From the NCBI RefSeq assembly GCF_032452875.1, contig NC_083882.1, forward strand, positions 62,015,614-62,079,613: 64,000 bases of DNA, in the 5' to 3' direction. Of the stretch, positions 48,555-60,473 are shown one piece after another. A program made the translations under genes and the position numbers. The notes under the pieces were generated by a model. It saw only the letters and a list, made by a program, of their open reading frames with translations. It did not search any database and had not been told where the DNA came from. Origin of the DNA: Bos javanicus (Eukaryota; Chordata; Mammalia; Artiodactyla; Bovidae). Each line of letters begins with the position of its first letter. Positions within the stretch are counted from its first letter, which is position 1.

Positions 48555-48640
48555 ATAGCTTTTAATTGAAATAAAGTTACATTGCACACTTTAAACTTAC
48601 ACAGTGTTATTAATATGTGCCAACTATGTCTCAATAAAGA
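48555..48640 (+). mobile_element. L1M terminal fragment
   Basis: 'cactttaaacttacacagtg' followed by 'tgtctcaataaagatg', a short L1M 3' end. Confidence 0.5.
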
Positions 48641-49438
48641 TGAAAAAACTTTGTAAAAAAGAAAATCTTTTTTCATGCAATTGACATTTCTATATACCAT
48701 TAGAATATTTAAACTTAGGTATATCTTGAACTTTACTGAGTATAAGAACTATATTACTCCTTTAAGAGTACTTCAATCAATAGTTAATTTCAAACAAGTG
48801 TCTATTGAAATTGCAGTTTATAGAGTCATTTTGTGCTTGACAACACCAAGCCCTAGAAAAATAATAATAATAAACCTTAGTTTTCCAGTTAAATGAAGAA
48901 GACCAAAGGAATAGTATCCATTTTCCAGTCAAGGATGATTTTCAATCAGTTAGCAAAATAATTGATGTTAGTTTTATTCTAGTGATGGAATTATATCAAT
49001 TTGTTAAATTATCACTACTTAAGACCATCTGTCATGCACTTAGCCCTAGGTCTAACCCAATATTCTTCTTGTGGAACATAGAAAGGATTGTCTATGAGTG
49101 TGCCCTTCTTTAAGACCTTTTGATATTTTCACAACTGGGTATATATGCTCTGCACTGCCTTATACTAATTATGTTATTTCAGAATATTTCCATGAGATCC
49201 CAGGACAGTAATCCTTCTAAGTATACTTATATTAATAGACAATATCATACATCAGTCTTCAATGAAATACACATAAATGTCTCCTCTCTTTATCAAATGT
49301 GACCCGAAAACAACGTGCTTAAGAGCCAAAGGGCTTTTGAGATATTTCAATAATCTTCAAGAAATCAATCTTACATGAAACTGAAGGAAAACATCGAATG
49401 TCATTGAGCAATAAAGCTCCATTCTGTCAGTGCCCTAC

Positions 49439-49596
49439 CTCTGAGCAGAAGCCTTAGGATGTTTCTCTTCCAGTTTCTTCACCAGGGCCACTGTCAGCTG
49501 CCCTGTCTCCCCAAGAGAACCTTCTGGCATTAAGTGGGTGTCTGAAGGCTTTGGCAGCTGCTTCAAATCAGGGATACTGGCACTTTTTTGCAGAAC
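49439..49596 (-). CDS. DCDC1: Internal coding exon C, probable DCDC1
   Basis: Minus-strand exon of 158 nt: acceptor ttccttttattag|GTT, donor CAGAG|GTAGGG. In the only open phase it encodes 52 residues plus two bases (AG). It starts VLQKSASIPDLKQLPKPSD, passes through PEGSLGETGQLTVALVKKL and ends EEKHPKASAQ(R). The other two frames contain stops. It begins in phase 0, matching the end of exon B 407 bases away across a short intron, so A, B and C form a continuous reading frame. The content is hydrophilic and lysine-rich with no transmembrane segment. It leaves phase 2, so the next exon must begin with one codon-completing base. Confidence 0.65.
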
Positions 49597-50003
49597 CTAA
49601 TAAAGGAAATATAGGAATTATGTAGCTAATTTTCACTGAGTGGAAATGTCTAAACTATATATGCCAAAAAATTTAACAGTGCACATTTCATGGTTCCTTC
49701 AGCCTTCTTCATCCAGCACATAAACCTTTGGTATGTGGTGAGAACAAAAGAAGGCAGTCCTAAGAAAAGCTAGTGTGTCACCATTTATTTAACAAAAAGA
49801 ATGCTTACATAAATATACACATAGATATTTACATAAATATAAGAATATAAATAGATGTTTATGTATGCATATGATTTTAAATATCAATAACACTAATTTG
49901 TGAATTCATTCTTTCCTCTTGAAAACAACCCAAACATTTTTCCTCTTTTCAAAATATCTTTCAGAGATCTAGCTCTGTCTTGCCTCTGGCTCACTACACT
50001 GAC

Positions 50004-50138
50004 CTCTTCTGCTAAGCTGCTGCCATGCTCCTGATGATCTGTGGTCCAGGCACCGTGGTGAAGCTGATACTCTGTCTGGGTCACATCTACTTGCACATTT
50101 AGCTCCTCTAGGTAGGTCAGAACAAACTGAGGATAAGC
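50004..50138 (-). CDS. DCDC1: Internal coding exon B, probable DCDC1
   Basis: Minus-strand exon of 135 nt, 45 codons, phase 0 at both ends. The acceptor has a long T-rich tract (ttttgttttttccattccctacag) and the donor is GAAGAG|GTCAGTG. It opens AYPQFVLTYLEEL, which continues the beta-trefoil-like strand from exon A (…GCIYSK), passes through VDVTQTEYQLHHGAW, and ends in a polar stretch (HQEHGSSLAEE). The long pyrimidine tract, clean phase and non-repetitive sequence support a real exon. The frame stays open past the donor to a stop at 49,893, so an intron-retaining alternative end is possible. Transcript data would settle the exact 3' boundary. Confidence 0.65.
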
Positions 50139-50623
50139 CTGTAGGGAATGGAAAAAACAAAACAAAACAGTACTACCAGCCTTGTCAGCAACAGCCAAAA
50201 ATCTATACAACTGGAATGATGGGAGGATAAATTAGATTAATACGAAAAAAATCTGGCTAATAAGTTTTGTACTTTATTGTCAATTTCAGATCAAAATCAA
50301 GACAAATAACTTGCATACGAAGATTTCTAATTTGTTGTTTGATCTGATCAAGTTTGACTGGGTTGCTAAATACTAAAGTCATCCTATATATTGACAATAA
50401 TGGCTAACATTTATTGAGTTATTTATACATAAAAGGTAAATGTATTATGTACATGTAATCTGCAGTTGCTCTATTTGGGGGGAGTATTCAATTCTGCTCT
50501 GGAAGACAACAAAACAAATAGGATGGATGAGCTTCATTAGCCACAGGAAGTATAGATAAGTAAGTTAGTAACCTGAGAAGTGTCAGGCAGAAAGTAATTA
50601 GAGCATGTCTATGAACATAGATC

Positions 50624-50900
50624 GGAGAAGGCAATGGCACCCCACTCCAGTACTCTCGCATGGAAAATTCCATGGACAGAGGAGCCTGGTAGGCTGCAGT
50701 CCATGGGGTCGCGAAGAGTCGGACACGACTGAGCAACTTCACTTTCACTTTTCACTTTCATGCATTGGAGAAGGAAGTGGCAACCCACTCCAGTGTTCTT
50801 GCCTGGAGAATCCCAGGGACAGGTGAGCCTGGTGGGCTGCCGTCTATGGGGTTGCACAGAGTCGGACACGACTGAATCGACTTAGCAGCAGCAGCAGCAG
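50624..50900 (+). mobile_element. Bov-A2 SINE
   Basis: Complete dimer with CAG tail, about 0.5 kb upstream (in gene sense) of exon B. I saw no clear target duplication. Confidence 0.93.
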
Positions 50901-51429
50901 ATGTAAATTAAGCATGAGACACACAATCGTGAGATCTTTAACTGACCACCCATTGCTGACTCTCATTTTGGATCCTCTGCTGGATAAAATCCACAGCTGC
51001 CCATAGGCCACCTGGGAAGCACAGCTATTGACCAAGTGTACCTGCCACCAGCTGTCTCCCAGATCAAGTGTGAGTCAGTATCTCACCTACATTTCATCTG
51101 TTAGGTGAGATGAGATTACTAAATCCAATTTCAACTCTGGTCCTGGGAACCACATCAATAGCAGAGAAGGGTGATGCCACACTGAGAGAGGATGCATCTA
51201 TATCAGAGATTCAGGTAATGTGGCCCTTCAACCCACCTGTACTTTATGCATATTAACCTAGCCCATCTCTTTCTCCATACATTGTACTTGGTGTTTTAAA
51301 TGGATTAAATAAACTGTAATCTGGACATTTTCTGTTCCATGAACTCAAGGATAGCCTATCAAGGCACATACTTGAAGTCTACCAGCACATCAGAGTAATT
51401 TCCCTCATAATAACATATTTACATTTTAA

Positions 51430-51535
51430 TCCTTGAAACAACCCTTTGAAAGGTGTGACTGTTGTTCCCGTTATAAAGACAAGGAAGCCAAAATAGGGAG
51501 GGTAAAGCAACTCATTCCTCCAGCTTGTTGACTAC
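51430..51535 (-). mobile_element. MIR fragment
   Basis: 'gttataaagacaaggaagcc' and 'gggtaaagcaactcat' resemble the antisense MIR core. Confidence 0.45.
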
Positions 51536-52178
51536 TTCATAAAGCTTAGATATGCTGCCTAAAGTATTACATAAACTTCTTTTTTAAACTGTGCAACTCA
51601 AGTTTTAACAAAAAGTATGAGGAAGCATTCACTGGATAATTAAAGAGTACTAAGGTCCTTATATTATTCTAGAAAAAGCAATATTAAATAACTTTGAACT
51701 TTGTTACAAAATCTCTAACTAAATATGAATGCTCTAAATTAGGTTGTGGTAATGAAACCAAAACCCTATGTATATACTGAAAAATACTGAACAGCATACT
51801 TCAATTCTGTGGTATGTTAATTATATTTCAATAAAGCTATTTTTAATGTAAGAGATTCAATTAAAAATAGAAATACAGAGTATATCTCAAGAATAAGCAG
51901 ATAAAAAAAGAGGGAGGTTTTCAGAAAAAGGAAGAAAGGTAAAAACAATATGAATTAAAAATATAGTAAATAGAAATTTTTATTAAATTAAGAAATGACT
52001 ATCTAAATATGCATTTGAGAGGAAGAGACTGTTTCTCATTAGCATATTTTTTCAAATATTAATTGTTATCATGTGCATTTATGCTTTTATTAAAAAATAC
52101 ATTTTAAAAGGCCCAATTTAAAATAGTGTCTTTGTGGTGTATACTAACAAGATAATCTTGGAAAAAATTTTTGAATCA

Positions 52179-52399
52179 TTGTGCTAAATCATTTCAGTCA
52201 TGTCCAACTCTTTGCGACCCCATGGACCACAGCCTGCCAAGGCTCCTTTGACCATAGCATTCTCCAGGCAAGAATACTGAAGTGGGTTGCCATGCACTTC
52301 TCCAGGGGATCTTCCAGACCCAGGGACTGAAGTGGATTCGCTTAGGTCTCCTGCACGGGCGGGCAGCTTCTTTTGCCACTACTGCCACCTGGAAAGTCC
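52179..52399 (-). mobile_element. Bov-tA SINE
   Basis: Antisense copy ('gctaaatcatttcagtcatg' … 'ctactgccacctggaaagtc'). It is flanked by tttgaatca at 52,170-52,178 and 52,400-52,408. Confidence 0.9.
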
Positions 52400-52467
52400 T
52401 TTGAATCACTAAGCTAACACAAAATCATTACAAACCCCATTTGTACGGAGTTGCACAAACTCCGTTT

Positions 52468-52618
52468 GCTGTAAGTGGAATTACTAAATCCAAAGAACAT
52501 GTATTCTTTTACAGATTTTGATAAATATTGCCAAATAGTTCCTTAGAAATAATGTACTGGCTCCTACATGGCCCCCCTGTTCCCTGCCTCCTAATATTCA
52601 GACCCTTGTGTAGTCCCC
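52468..52618 (+). repeat. Local duplication, copy 1
   Basis: 151 bases beginning 'gctgtaagtggaattactaa' and ending 'cccttgtgtagtcccct'. They recur about 0.8 kb downstream at 53,279-53,432 with only a handful of differences. The last ~50 bases equal the start of the MLT-type LTR at 53.4 kb, but here the LTR does not continue. Confidence 0.9.
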
Positions 52619-53095
52619 TTTTTTATCTAAAAAAAAAAAATAGGATTCTCATTTTATCCTGAAGCTGTGTCATATTTATTTCATTGTATTATTTGGTTTT
52701 GTTTCAGTTCTTACTCTCTTAGAAATGTCCAAGACAATTCAACTGAAGTAAATATGACAGAAACGGAAATACATTATTTTACATCCGTCCTATAGTAAAG
52801 CACCAAAGCCAAAATTCAGCAACAAAGAGCACAATATTATCAATATGAGAGAAACATGAGTAGTGGGACATGATATTACATATGTTTCAACCCTTTGTAT
52901 CGTGATAGTAGTTGCATGTTTCACATCCTCTAATAGAGGTAAAAACATTTTATGTAAGCTTACTTCTGAGATATATTTCCCTCTTATTGGAAAGAAGATG
53001 TATCTGGAACATAGAAAAACTTATATATCCAATGAAGTGGGTAAAGAAAGGCCCAAGAGGTAGAGGCATGATGTGTCTAACTAACACAGAAGTTG

Positions 53096-53272
53096 TTTGT
53101 TGTTGTTCAGTAACTCAGTTTTGTTCAACTCTGCAACTCTGCAGCATGCCAGGCTTCCCTGTCCTTCACCAACTGCTGGAGATTGCTCAGACTCATGTCC
53201 ATTGAGCTGGTGAAGCCACCCAATCATTTTGTCCTCTGTCATCCCCATCTCCTCCTGATTGATTCCTTGGGT
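53096..53272 (-). mobile_element. BovB 3' fragment
   Basis: Antisense BovB terminus ('tgttgttgttcagtaactca', 'ccagg…cttccctgtccttcacc'), with an internal small deletion. A duplicated segment begins about seven bases beyond its right edge. Confidence 0.82.
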
Positions 53273-53278
53273 TAAGTA

Positions 53279-53432
53279 GCTGTAAGTGGAATTACTAAGT
53301 CCAAAGAACATGTACTCTTTTACAGATTTTGATAAATACTGCCAAATAGTTCCTTAGAAATAATGTACTGGTCTACTACATGGCCCCCCATGTTCCCTGC
53401 CTCCTAATATTCAGACCCTTGTGTAGTCCCCT
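53279..53432 (+). repeat. Local duplication, copy 2
   Basis: Second copy of the 151-base segment, running on into the LTR. It starts within a few bases of the right end of a BovB fragment. Confidence 0.9.
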
Positions 53433-53842
53433 CCCACATTGTATCAGAATAAGTCTATGTGACCAAAGAAGATGGCAGAAGTGGTGTTAGGTTACGTCTG
53501 AGATTAGATTATGACAAACAGCACAGCTTCCATTTTGCTCTCTTCCTCTCTTGGATCACTAGCTAATGCTTGAACAGCACTACAGAGAAGCCCATGTGCC
53601 AAGGAACTGAAGCCTCTGGACAAATGTAAGTGTGCTAAGAGACAGATTTTCCAGCCTAGTCAACTCTCAGATGATTGCAACCTCCATTGACACCTTGACT
53701 TAAGCTTCATGAGAGAGACTCTGAGTTAGAACTACCCAGTTGAACAATTCCCAGATTACCCCACAGAAACTGGGAGATAATAAATGTTGCTTTAAATTAC
53801 TATGTTTGGGGGTAATTTGTTACACAGCAATAGATAATACCA
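53385..53842 (+). mobile_element. MLT-type solitary LTR (probable)
   Basis: 'ctaatattcagacccttgtg' at the start, 'tcttggatcactagctaatg' in the middle, and 'acagaaactgggagataata' … 'gggggtaatttgttacacag' … 'caatagataatac' at the end match MaLR LTRs as I know them. The exact subfamily is uncertain. Confidence 0.6.
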
Positions 53843-54109
53843 ATAAAATAAAATTTTAAAAAACCCAAATACAAAAAAAGGAATGCGTATGCTTGTCTTC
53901 TCACATCTTTATCAACATTTGCTATTCCTAGTTTTATGTCTCCTCATTAATTAACAGGGAAAAAACACTATTTCATTGCTTACATTTATTTAATTCCTAG
54001 TGAAACTGATCTTTATTTGGCTTGACTCTTAATTTTTCTTTTGTCTATACTTCCTTTTCATGTCCTTTGCTTATTTTTCTATTGAAGTACTTACCCTTTC
54101 CTATTGTAA

Positions 54110-54730
54110 TATCAACTCATGGCATTAAGAAGTGGAAATAGTGACAGATTTTGTTTTCTTCGGCTCCAAAATCACTGCAGACAGTAACTACCACCATGAG
54201 ATTAAAAGATTCTCGTTCTTAGAAGGAAAGCTATGACAAAACTAGACATTGTATTAAAAAGCAGAGATATAACTTTGCCTGTAAAGACCCATATAGTGAA
54301 AGCTATGGTTTTTCCAGTAGTCATGTACAGATATGAGAGTTGGACCTGAAAGAAGGCTGAGCACCAAAAAATTGATGCTTTCAAATAATGGTGCTAGAGA
54401 AGACTCGAGAGTTCCTTGGACTACAAGGAGATCAAACCAATCAGTCCTAAAGGAAATCAACCCTAAATATTCATTGGAAGGACTGATGCTGAAGCTGAAG
54501 CTCAGCCACCAGTTTATGAAGAGCCAACTCACGGGAAAAGACTCCAATTCTGGGAAAGACTGAGGGCAACAGAAGGGAGTGACAGAGGATGAGATGTTTA
54601 GATGGCATCTCTAATTCAATGGACATGAATTTGGGCAAACTCTTGGACATGGTGAAGGACAGAGAAGCCTGATGTGCTGCAGTCCATGGAGTCACAAAGT
54701 GTCAGACATGACTTAGAGACTGAACAGTGC
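54110..54730 (+). mobile_element. BovB 3' fragment, degraded
   Basis: Plus-strand BovB from 'gactgcag…'-type RT coding sequence ('ttccagtagtcatgtacaga', 'ggactacaaggagatcaaac') to the 3' end ('cacaaagtgtcagacatgac…ctgaac'). It has numerous stops and small deletions. Confidence 0.85.
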
Positions 54731-56526
54731 TATATCAAGTTTATTATATATTAAATGTATCATCTCATTCTCTAATATTAATATTGTGAAGATTTTTCCC
54801 TATTTGTCATATTTCCCTGTTCACTTTTGCTAATGCATTTTAGACTTAGAAGGTTTTAAATTTTTTATGTACTCAAAGCTATTAGTCTTTTCCTTTATGG
54901 ATTCTATCCTTTTTTGCATGTACATAAAGATGCCTATTCACCACTACTCTGGGTTAGATGTTTTAATGCATGCTTTCTTCTAAATGTTTTATGGTTCCAT
55001 GTTTAAGTTGAAATCTTTAATTTAGCTGAAACTGGTGACTTGTATAAAAAAGTAATTTATCTTTTTGCAAATGAATAGAAAGATGGTTAACTTTAAAAAT
55101 AATGAAAAGAAAAATTATCCAGGTAAGCACAACATAACAAAATGCAATACTGTATTTAAATTTGTTCAGTATTATTATCACTAATAGTTACAAATGTTCA
55201 TTTAGCCAGAATTGATATGCCAGTATCTATCGATAGGCCAGAACCTATGCCAAATACTCACAATACTAGTATTAATACCTGTATTTTGCAGACAAATACT
55301 CTGAAGCTTGGAAAGGTTTAAATGACTCGCCTAAGGCCACACTGCAAACAAGTGCTGGAGCCAAGATTAGTTATTAATATCCTAATGCAGTAATTCTGTC
55401 TTAATGAGTGGCAAGAGTTCCATTTATGATCCAGCTGCAGATAATTATCAAATTATCCTCCATTTTAGATTAACTAGATGGATATAGTTTTAGATATGAC
55501 TAAATTTAGATCTAATAAAAATTTCTAAAACTCTAAAAGAATGAAATGCCTCATTAATAAACAGTTTTGCTCTATGAATCTAGAATAACTATAATTTTTA
55601 AAAATAAGCAATTACATTTGTGAATGGCACATTAAAAATTTTAGAATCAAAATTTGCTTTAAAATAATTTAAAATAACACAAAAGTATGCATTATTTGCT
55701 AGCTATCAATAGAAGTGTTGTGAAAAGTCAGAAAATTATAAGTTGCAAGAAAAGGAGGGGTAAAAAGGATAGCAGAGTAGAAGTGGATGTTTTCAGTACC
55801 TGAAATGTGAGACAGAAAAGCATACATTTAAACCTTGGTCTTACTTTTCCATCTGTTGCCAGGAAAGGCAATACTTATATGAGACAGAACTATGTTCCTA
55901 GGCAATAGGAGTCAGCTCTATTCAGATACGCATCAGAACAAAGTCCTCATATGCATGTACAGGCCAAGAAGCTGGAGGGATATTTTGGTAAAGTCTCAAA
56001 ATTCCACTTTTTTTTTTAAACAAAGACATACAAGCTTTGGTCTTCTGTGACTTCCTTTCTAATAACTTAGAACCTCATTCTGAGTGAGTAATATAATGCA
56101 GTCAGAAACAAGATAAGAAGTCAGCTGGGATACATCCGAGAATGAAGTTAAAGGTAGTATTTACTAAAATGCTTTGACATTTGATGACTATGTCAAAATT
56201 CCTGCTTAGGAACAAAACTGAAACTCTATAGTCCTGGCTGAATTACAGAATGTGGTTGAAATTTTACCTAGTGTGCCAACAACAAATAAGTAGTCAGGGA
56301 AATGTTGTTATGGTAATTTTTCAACTTAAATTCTACAAAACACTTCAAACTGCTAAAGTGATGCAAGTTGCAACAGAATAACAGCTCAATTTCTAAAACA
56401 CTAGAGAAAGAAAGGTACTGTGTTTATTAGTCAGGGTCCACACAGAGACAGAAAGCACATAGTATTTTTAACAGGAACAGTTAATATAAGCTATTAGTGA
56501 CAGAGGACTAGAGTGACAGGAAATTT
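54731..56526. other. Unique AT-rich intron
   Basis: Only a MIR-like fragment (55.3 kb) is recognised; no exon candidate. Confidence 0.5.
55260..55375 (-). mobile_element. MIR fragment
   Basis: 'gtattttgcagacaaatact', 'gactcgcctaaggccacact' and 'agtgctggagccaagatta' resemble antisense MIR. Confidence 0.5.
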
Positions 56527-57165
56527 GTTTTGTTGTTCAGTCACTAAGTCCTCTCTGACTCTTTGAGACTCCATGGACTGCAGCATGTCAGGCTCTCCTG
56601 TCCTACAGTATCTCCCAGAGTTTGCTCAAATTCATGTCTATTAAGTTGGTGATGCTATCTAAGCATCTCATCCTCTGCATCCCCTTCTCCTCTTGCCATC
56701 AGTCTTTCCCAGCATTAAGGCCTTCTCTAACAAGTTAGCTCTTCGCATCAGGTGGCCAAAGTATTGGAGCTTCAGCTTCAACATCACTCCTTTCAATGCA
56801 TATTCAGGGTTGGTTTCCTTTAGGATTGATTGGTTTGATCTTTTTGCAATCCAAGGGACTCTCAAGAGTCTTCCCCAGCACAATTCAAAGGTATCAATTC
56901 TTCGGCACTCAGCCTTTATTGTCAAACTCTCACATTTGTACATGACTACTGGAAAAACCATAGTTTTGACTATATGGACCTTTGTCAGCAAAGTGATGTC
57001 TCTGCTTTTTAGTACACTATCTAGGTTTCTCATAGCTTTTCTTCCAAGGTGCAAGTGCTTTTGAATTTCACGGCTGCAGTCACTGTTTGCAGTGATTTTG
57101 GAGCCCAAGAAAAGAAAATCTGTCACTGTTCCATTTTTTCCGCTTCTATTTGCCATGAAGTGATG
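56527..57165 (-). pseudogene. BovB 3' fragment with open RT C-terminal frame
   Basis: Antisense BovB. A 162-codon frame at 57,156-56,668 reads the C-terminal part of the reverse transcriptase (DFLFLGSKITANSDCSREI, VLKSRDITLLTKVHIVKTMV, KLQYFGHLMRRANLLEKALM). It starts downstream of the YADD box, so it has no catalytic centre. The frame being open over this length suggests a relatively young or lucky copy. Confidence 0.87.
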
Positions 57166-57421
57166 AAAGCTGAGAAGTTCAAGAGAACACTAAAGAATAT
57201 ATGAATAGCAGAGATAGGGAGCCCAGTACTCCTAGGCCTTAGACAGAATGCCCAAGGAAGATACCTGACTCAAGGCTGAGATCCAGACCACATTGAGGGC
57301 ACAGTTGTAACTCACTAGATGTTGAAGTCATCGCTGAGGCAGTGCACAGCAGGATTCACTGTTAATATGCCTTTGGAGCACATTATAGAGGAAGCCATCT
57401 ATAGGGAGGTACCTAATTGCT

Positions 57422-57588
57422 GCGAAGTCACTTCAGTCGTGTCCGACTCTGTGTGACCCCATAGACGGAAGCCCACCAGGCTCCCCCGTCCCTGGGATTC
57501 TCCAGGCAAGAATACTGGAGTGGGTTGCCATTTCCTTCTCCAATGCGTGAAAGTGAAAAGTGGAAGGGAAGTTGCTCAGTCGTGCCCG
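57422..57588 (-). mobile_element. Bov-A2 SINE, truncated, with target duplication
   Basis: Antisense second monomer and linker ('gaagtcacttcagtcgtgtc' … 'aatgcgtgaaagtgaaaagt'), with the first monomer cut short. It is flanked by acctaattgct at 57,411-57,421 and 57,589-57,599, so the truncation happened at insertion. Confidence 0.9.
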
Positions 57589-57764
57589 ACCTAATTGCTA
57601 ACACCTCACTAAAAAGCCACTCACAAGGAATATGCTCAAGGAAACCATTCACAAGAAGGTGCCCACTGGTAATACTCTGCTGTGAAGCTGCCTGAGGCAG
57701 GTGCCAGGCAATAAATTGTGGATTTGGCACTGTGAGGGAATAAACTGATAACTACCATGCTATG

Positions 57765-58218
57765 TGTTATAGGTTGAATTATGTCTCTTGCAAAAACTAT
57801 GAAAGTGTGTTGAAGTCCTAACCCTTGGTACCTGTAGCCGTGACAGATGTAAACAAATTAATATCAGGTCATTGGTATGGGTGCTAATCTAAAATGACTT
57901 GTGTCTTTATTAGAAGAGAGAAATTTGAATATAGACACACACAGAATTCAATGCCATGTGAAGACTCAGACATGGAGGGAGATGGCCATGTACAGATGGA
58001 GGCAGAGACTGGAGTTAAACTGCCACAAATCAAGAAATGTCTGGAACTACCCAAAGATGGAAGAGACAAGGAAGGATCTTCCCCTAGGGGATTTAGATGG
58101 AGCACAAGGTTGCCAAACAGCTTGATTTCAGACTTTTAGCCTCCAGAACTGTGAGAAAAAAAAAATTATGCTATTTTAAGCCACCCAGTTGCTGGTACTT
58201 TTTATAGTACTACTGTAA
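57765..58218 (+). mobile_element. MLT1-type MaLR solitary LTR
   Basis: 'tgttataggttgaattatgt', 'catgtgaagactcagacatg', 'ctccagaactgtgagaaaaa' and 'ttaagccacccagttgctgg' in consensus order. It is near full length and without internal genes. Short open frames across it are incidental. Confidence 0.8.
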
Positions 58219-58902
58219 AAATAATATACTATGTATTTTCAGTTTGATTCTTGGCATTTCTGAAATCCTGATGGTGGGTTTCTGAGGCAAACACTAACAG
58301 ATACCATGTGATTAATTTTGCCTCTCTTAAATCTTGATGATTAACATTCTATTTAGACTTGGAATCACAGAACCAGGAAGGAAATCTTGAGAACTCAAGG
58401 CAAATCTCATTTTACTAAAGTAAACTTTTTAAAATTGAAGCATAGTTGACTTACAATATTACATTAACTTCAGGTGTACAGCATTGTACACATACAGAAG
58501 AATACAAAGATCGTAAGTGTACATTCAATCCATTTGCACATAGTGAATACCTGTTTAACCAAACAACCAGGTCAAGAAAGGGAACAGCAACACACCTAAG
58601 TGCTCACAGCCCCTTTCAGTCCCTAACATTCTTCAGCTATGTCCACTCTCCTGACTTCTAACACAATATTTTGTTTTTCCTGGCATATATATTTATTCAC
58701 ATACATATATATGTATATGTACGCAATGGAATATTACTCAGCCATAAAAAAGAAGGAAATGCTGCCATTTGTGACAACATGGAAGAACCTTGAGGGTATT
58801 ATGCTAAGTGAAACAATTTAGACAGAGAAAGACAAATATCACATATTTTCACTAATATGTGTTATCTATAAAACAAAACCAGTGAACAAACATGTGTGTG
58901 TG

Positions 58903-59109
58903 TATGTGCTTATTTGTTCAGTCATGTCTAACTCTTCTTGACCCCATGGACTGTAGCCAGCCAGGCTCCTCTGTCCATGGGGATTCTCTAGGCAAGAAGA
59001 CTGGAATGGGTAGCCATGACCTCCTCCAGGGGATCTTCTCAACCCAGGGATCGAACCCAGGTCTCGCTCATTGCAGGTGGATTCTTTACCATCTGAGCCA
59101 GGAAAGCCT
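58903..59109 (-). mobile_element. Bov-tA SINE inside L1M
   Basis: Antisense copy ('gttcagtcatgtctaactct' … 'attgcaggtggattctttac'), with L1M 3' sequence on both sides. Confidence 0.9.
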
Positions 59110-59533
59110 GAAGAAGCATAACAAAGCATAAACAGAGTCATAGATACAGAGAGTAAGTGATTGCCAGAGGGGAGGGTTGGGGAGGATGAGTGAAGTAAGT
59201 GAGGGAGAGTAAGAGATACAAATTTCCAATTACAAAATAAGTTATGGGAATGAAATGTACAGTGTGAGGAATGCGATCAATAGTAATATTATATCTTTGT
59301 ATAGTGACAGATGGTTACTAGACTTATTGTGGTGATCATTTTGTAATGTATAGAAATATCAAATCACTATGTCATGCATCTGGAACTAACATACTGTTGT
59401 AGTCAATTAAACTTCAAAAACAAACAACTCATAGAATAAAAGATCACACTTGCAGTTACCAGAAGTAAGGAGTGGGGAGAGGTACAAACTTTCAGTTATA
59501 AGATAAATACTAGGGATTTAATGCACAAAATAA

Positions 59534-59850
59534 GGGCTTCCCTGGTAATTCAGCTGGTATAGAATCCACCTGCAATTCAGGAGACCCTGGTTCAATTCCT
59601 CGGTCAGGAAGATTCGCTGGAGAAGGAATAGGCTACCCATGCCAGTACTCTTGGGCTTCCCTGGTGGCTCAGCTGATAAAGAATCTGCCTGCAATGAGGG
59701 AGACCTGGGTTCAATCCCTGGGTTGGGAAGATCCCCTGGAGAAGGGAATGACTACCCACTTCAGTATTCTGGCCTGGAGAATCCCAAGGACTTTAGTCCA
59801 TGGGGTCACAAAGAGTCAAATAAGACTGAGCAACTTTCACTTTCACTTCA
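59534..59850 (+). mobile_element. Two Bov-tA SINEs in tandem
   Basis: A first copy (59,534-59,652) stops inside its monomer at 'ccagtactctt'. A second complete copy starts at once with 'gggcttccctggtggctcag' and runs to 59,850. Both are in the sense direction and sit in L1M sequence. Confidence 0.87.
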
Positions 59851-60473
59851 TGATGAATATACTTAATGCTACTGCTTGTTCTATATAAAACTTGCTAACA
59901 GTATGGATCCTAAAATTTCTCATCACAAGGAAAAGTTTTTTTTTCTTTTATTTTTTATCTGTATGAGATGATGGATGTTTACTAAACTTATTGCAGTAAT
60001 CATTTCATGATGTACATAAGTCAAATCAGTATGCTCTATACCTTAAACTTACACAGTGCTGTATGTCTGGAGTTAGCTATGAGGTAATCATATTTCAATA
60101 TATAATGGAACAAATTAATGCATTGTACACCTTGAACTTACACAATGTTATACATCTATTATAGGTCAATTTTAAAAAGTAATACATGTATTTCAAAAAT
60201 AGAAGGAAATTGACGCCCCCAAATTCTAGGTTGTAGCACAGCCATGAATTGAAGAAAATTATATTTGGCTTTGGAAAACTTGTTTTAAGTCAAGAAAAAC
60301 TTCAGAGGAAAGTGTCAAGTCAAACTGAGTTAAATTTTAAATTTCTAGAAACAGAGTGAAATCATTTGTTCAAAAAAAGCATTTCTTGCTCTTAATAACT
60401 AACAGTGCATTTTATAAGAATATAAAAAAAAAGAAAAAAATTTTGGAATAAAGCTTTGGTTTATAGTCCTTAC

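Larger units (their letters stand above)
58430..60180 (+). mobile_element. Old L1M 3' end(s), interrupted by SINEs
   Basis: 'gcaatggaatattactcagc' and 'ttgtgacaacatggaagaac' are the end of L1 ORF2. They are followed by 3' UTR pieces ('agagtcatagatacagagag', 'ggtgatcattttgtaatgta', 'accttaaacttacacagtgc'). Repeated terminal motifs near 59,350, 60,050 and 60,140 suggest more than one related copy. Confidence 0.7.

Noticed and set aside
57894..58139. Overlapping ~80-codon plus-strand frames
   Set aside because: They fall inside an MLT1-type LTR, which is non-coding.
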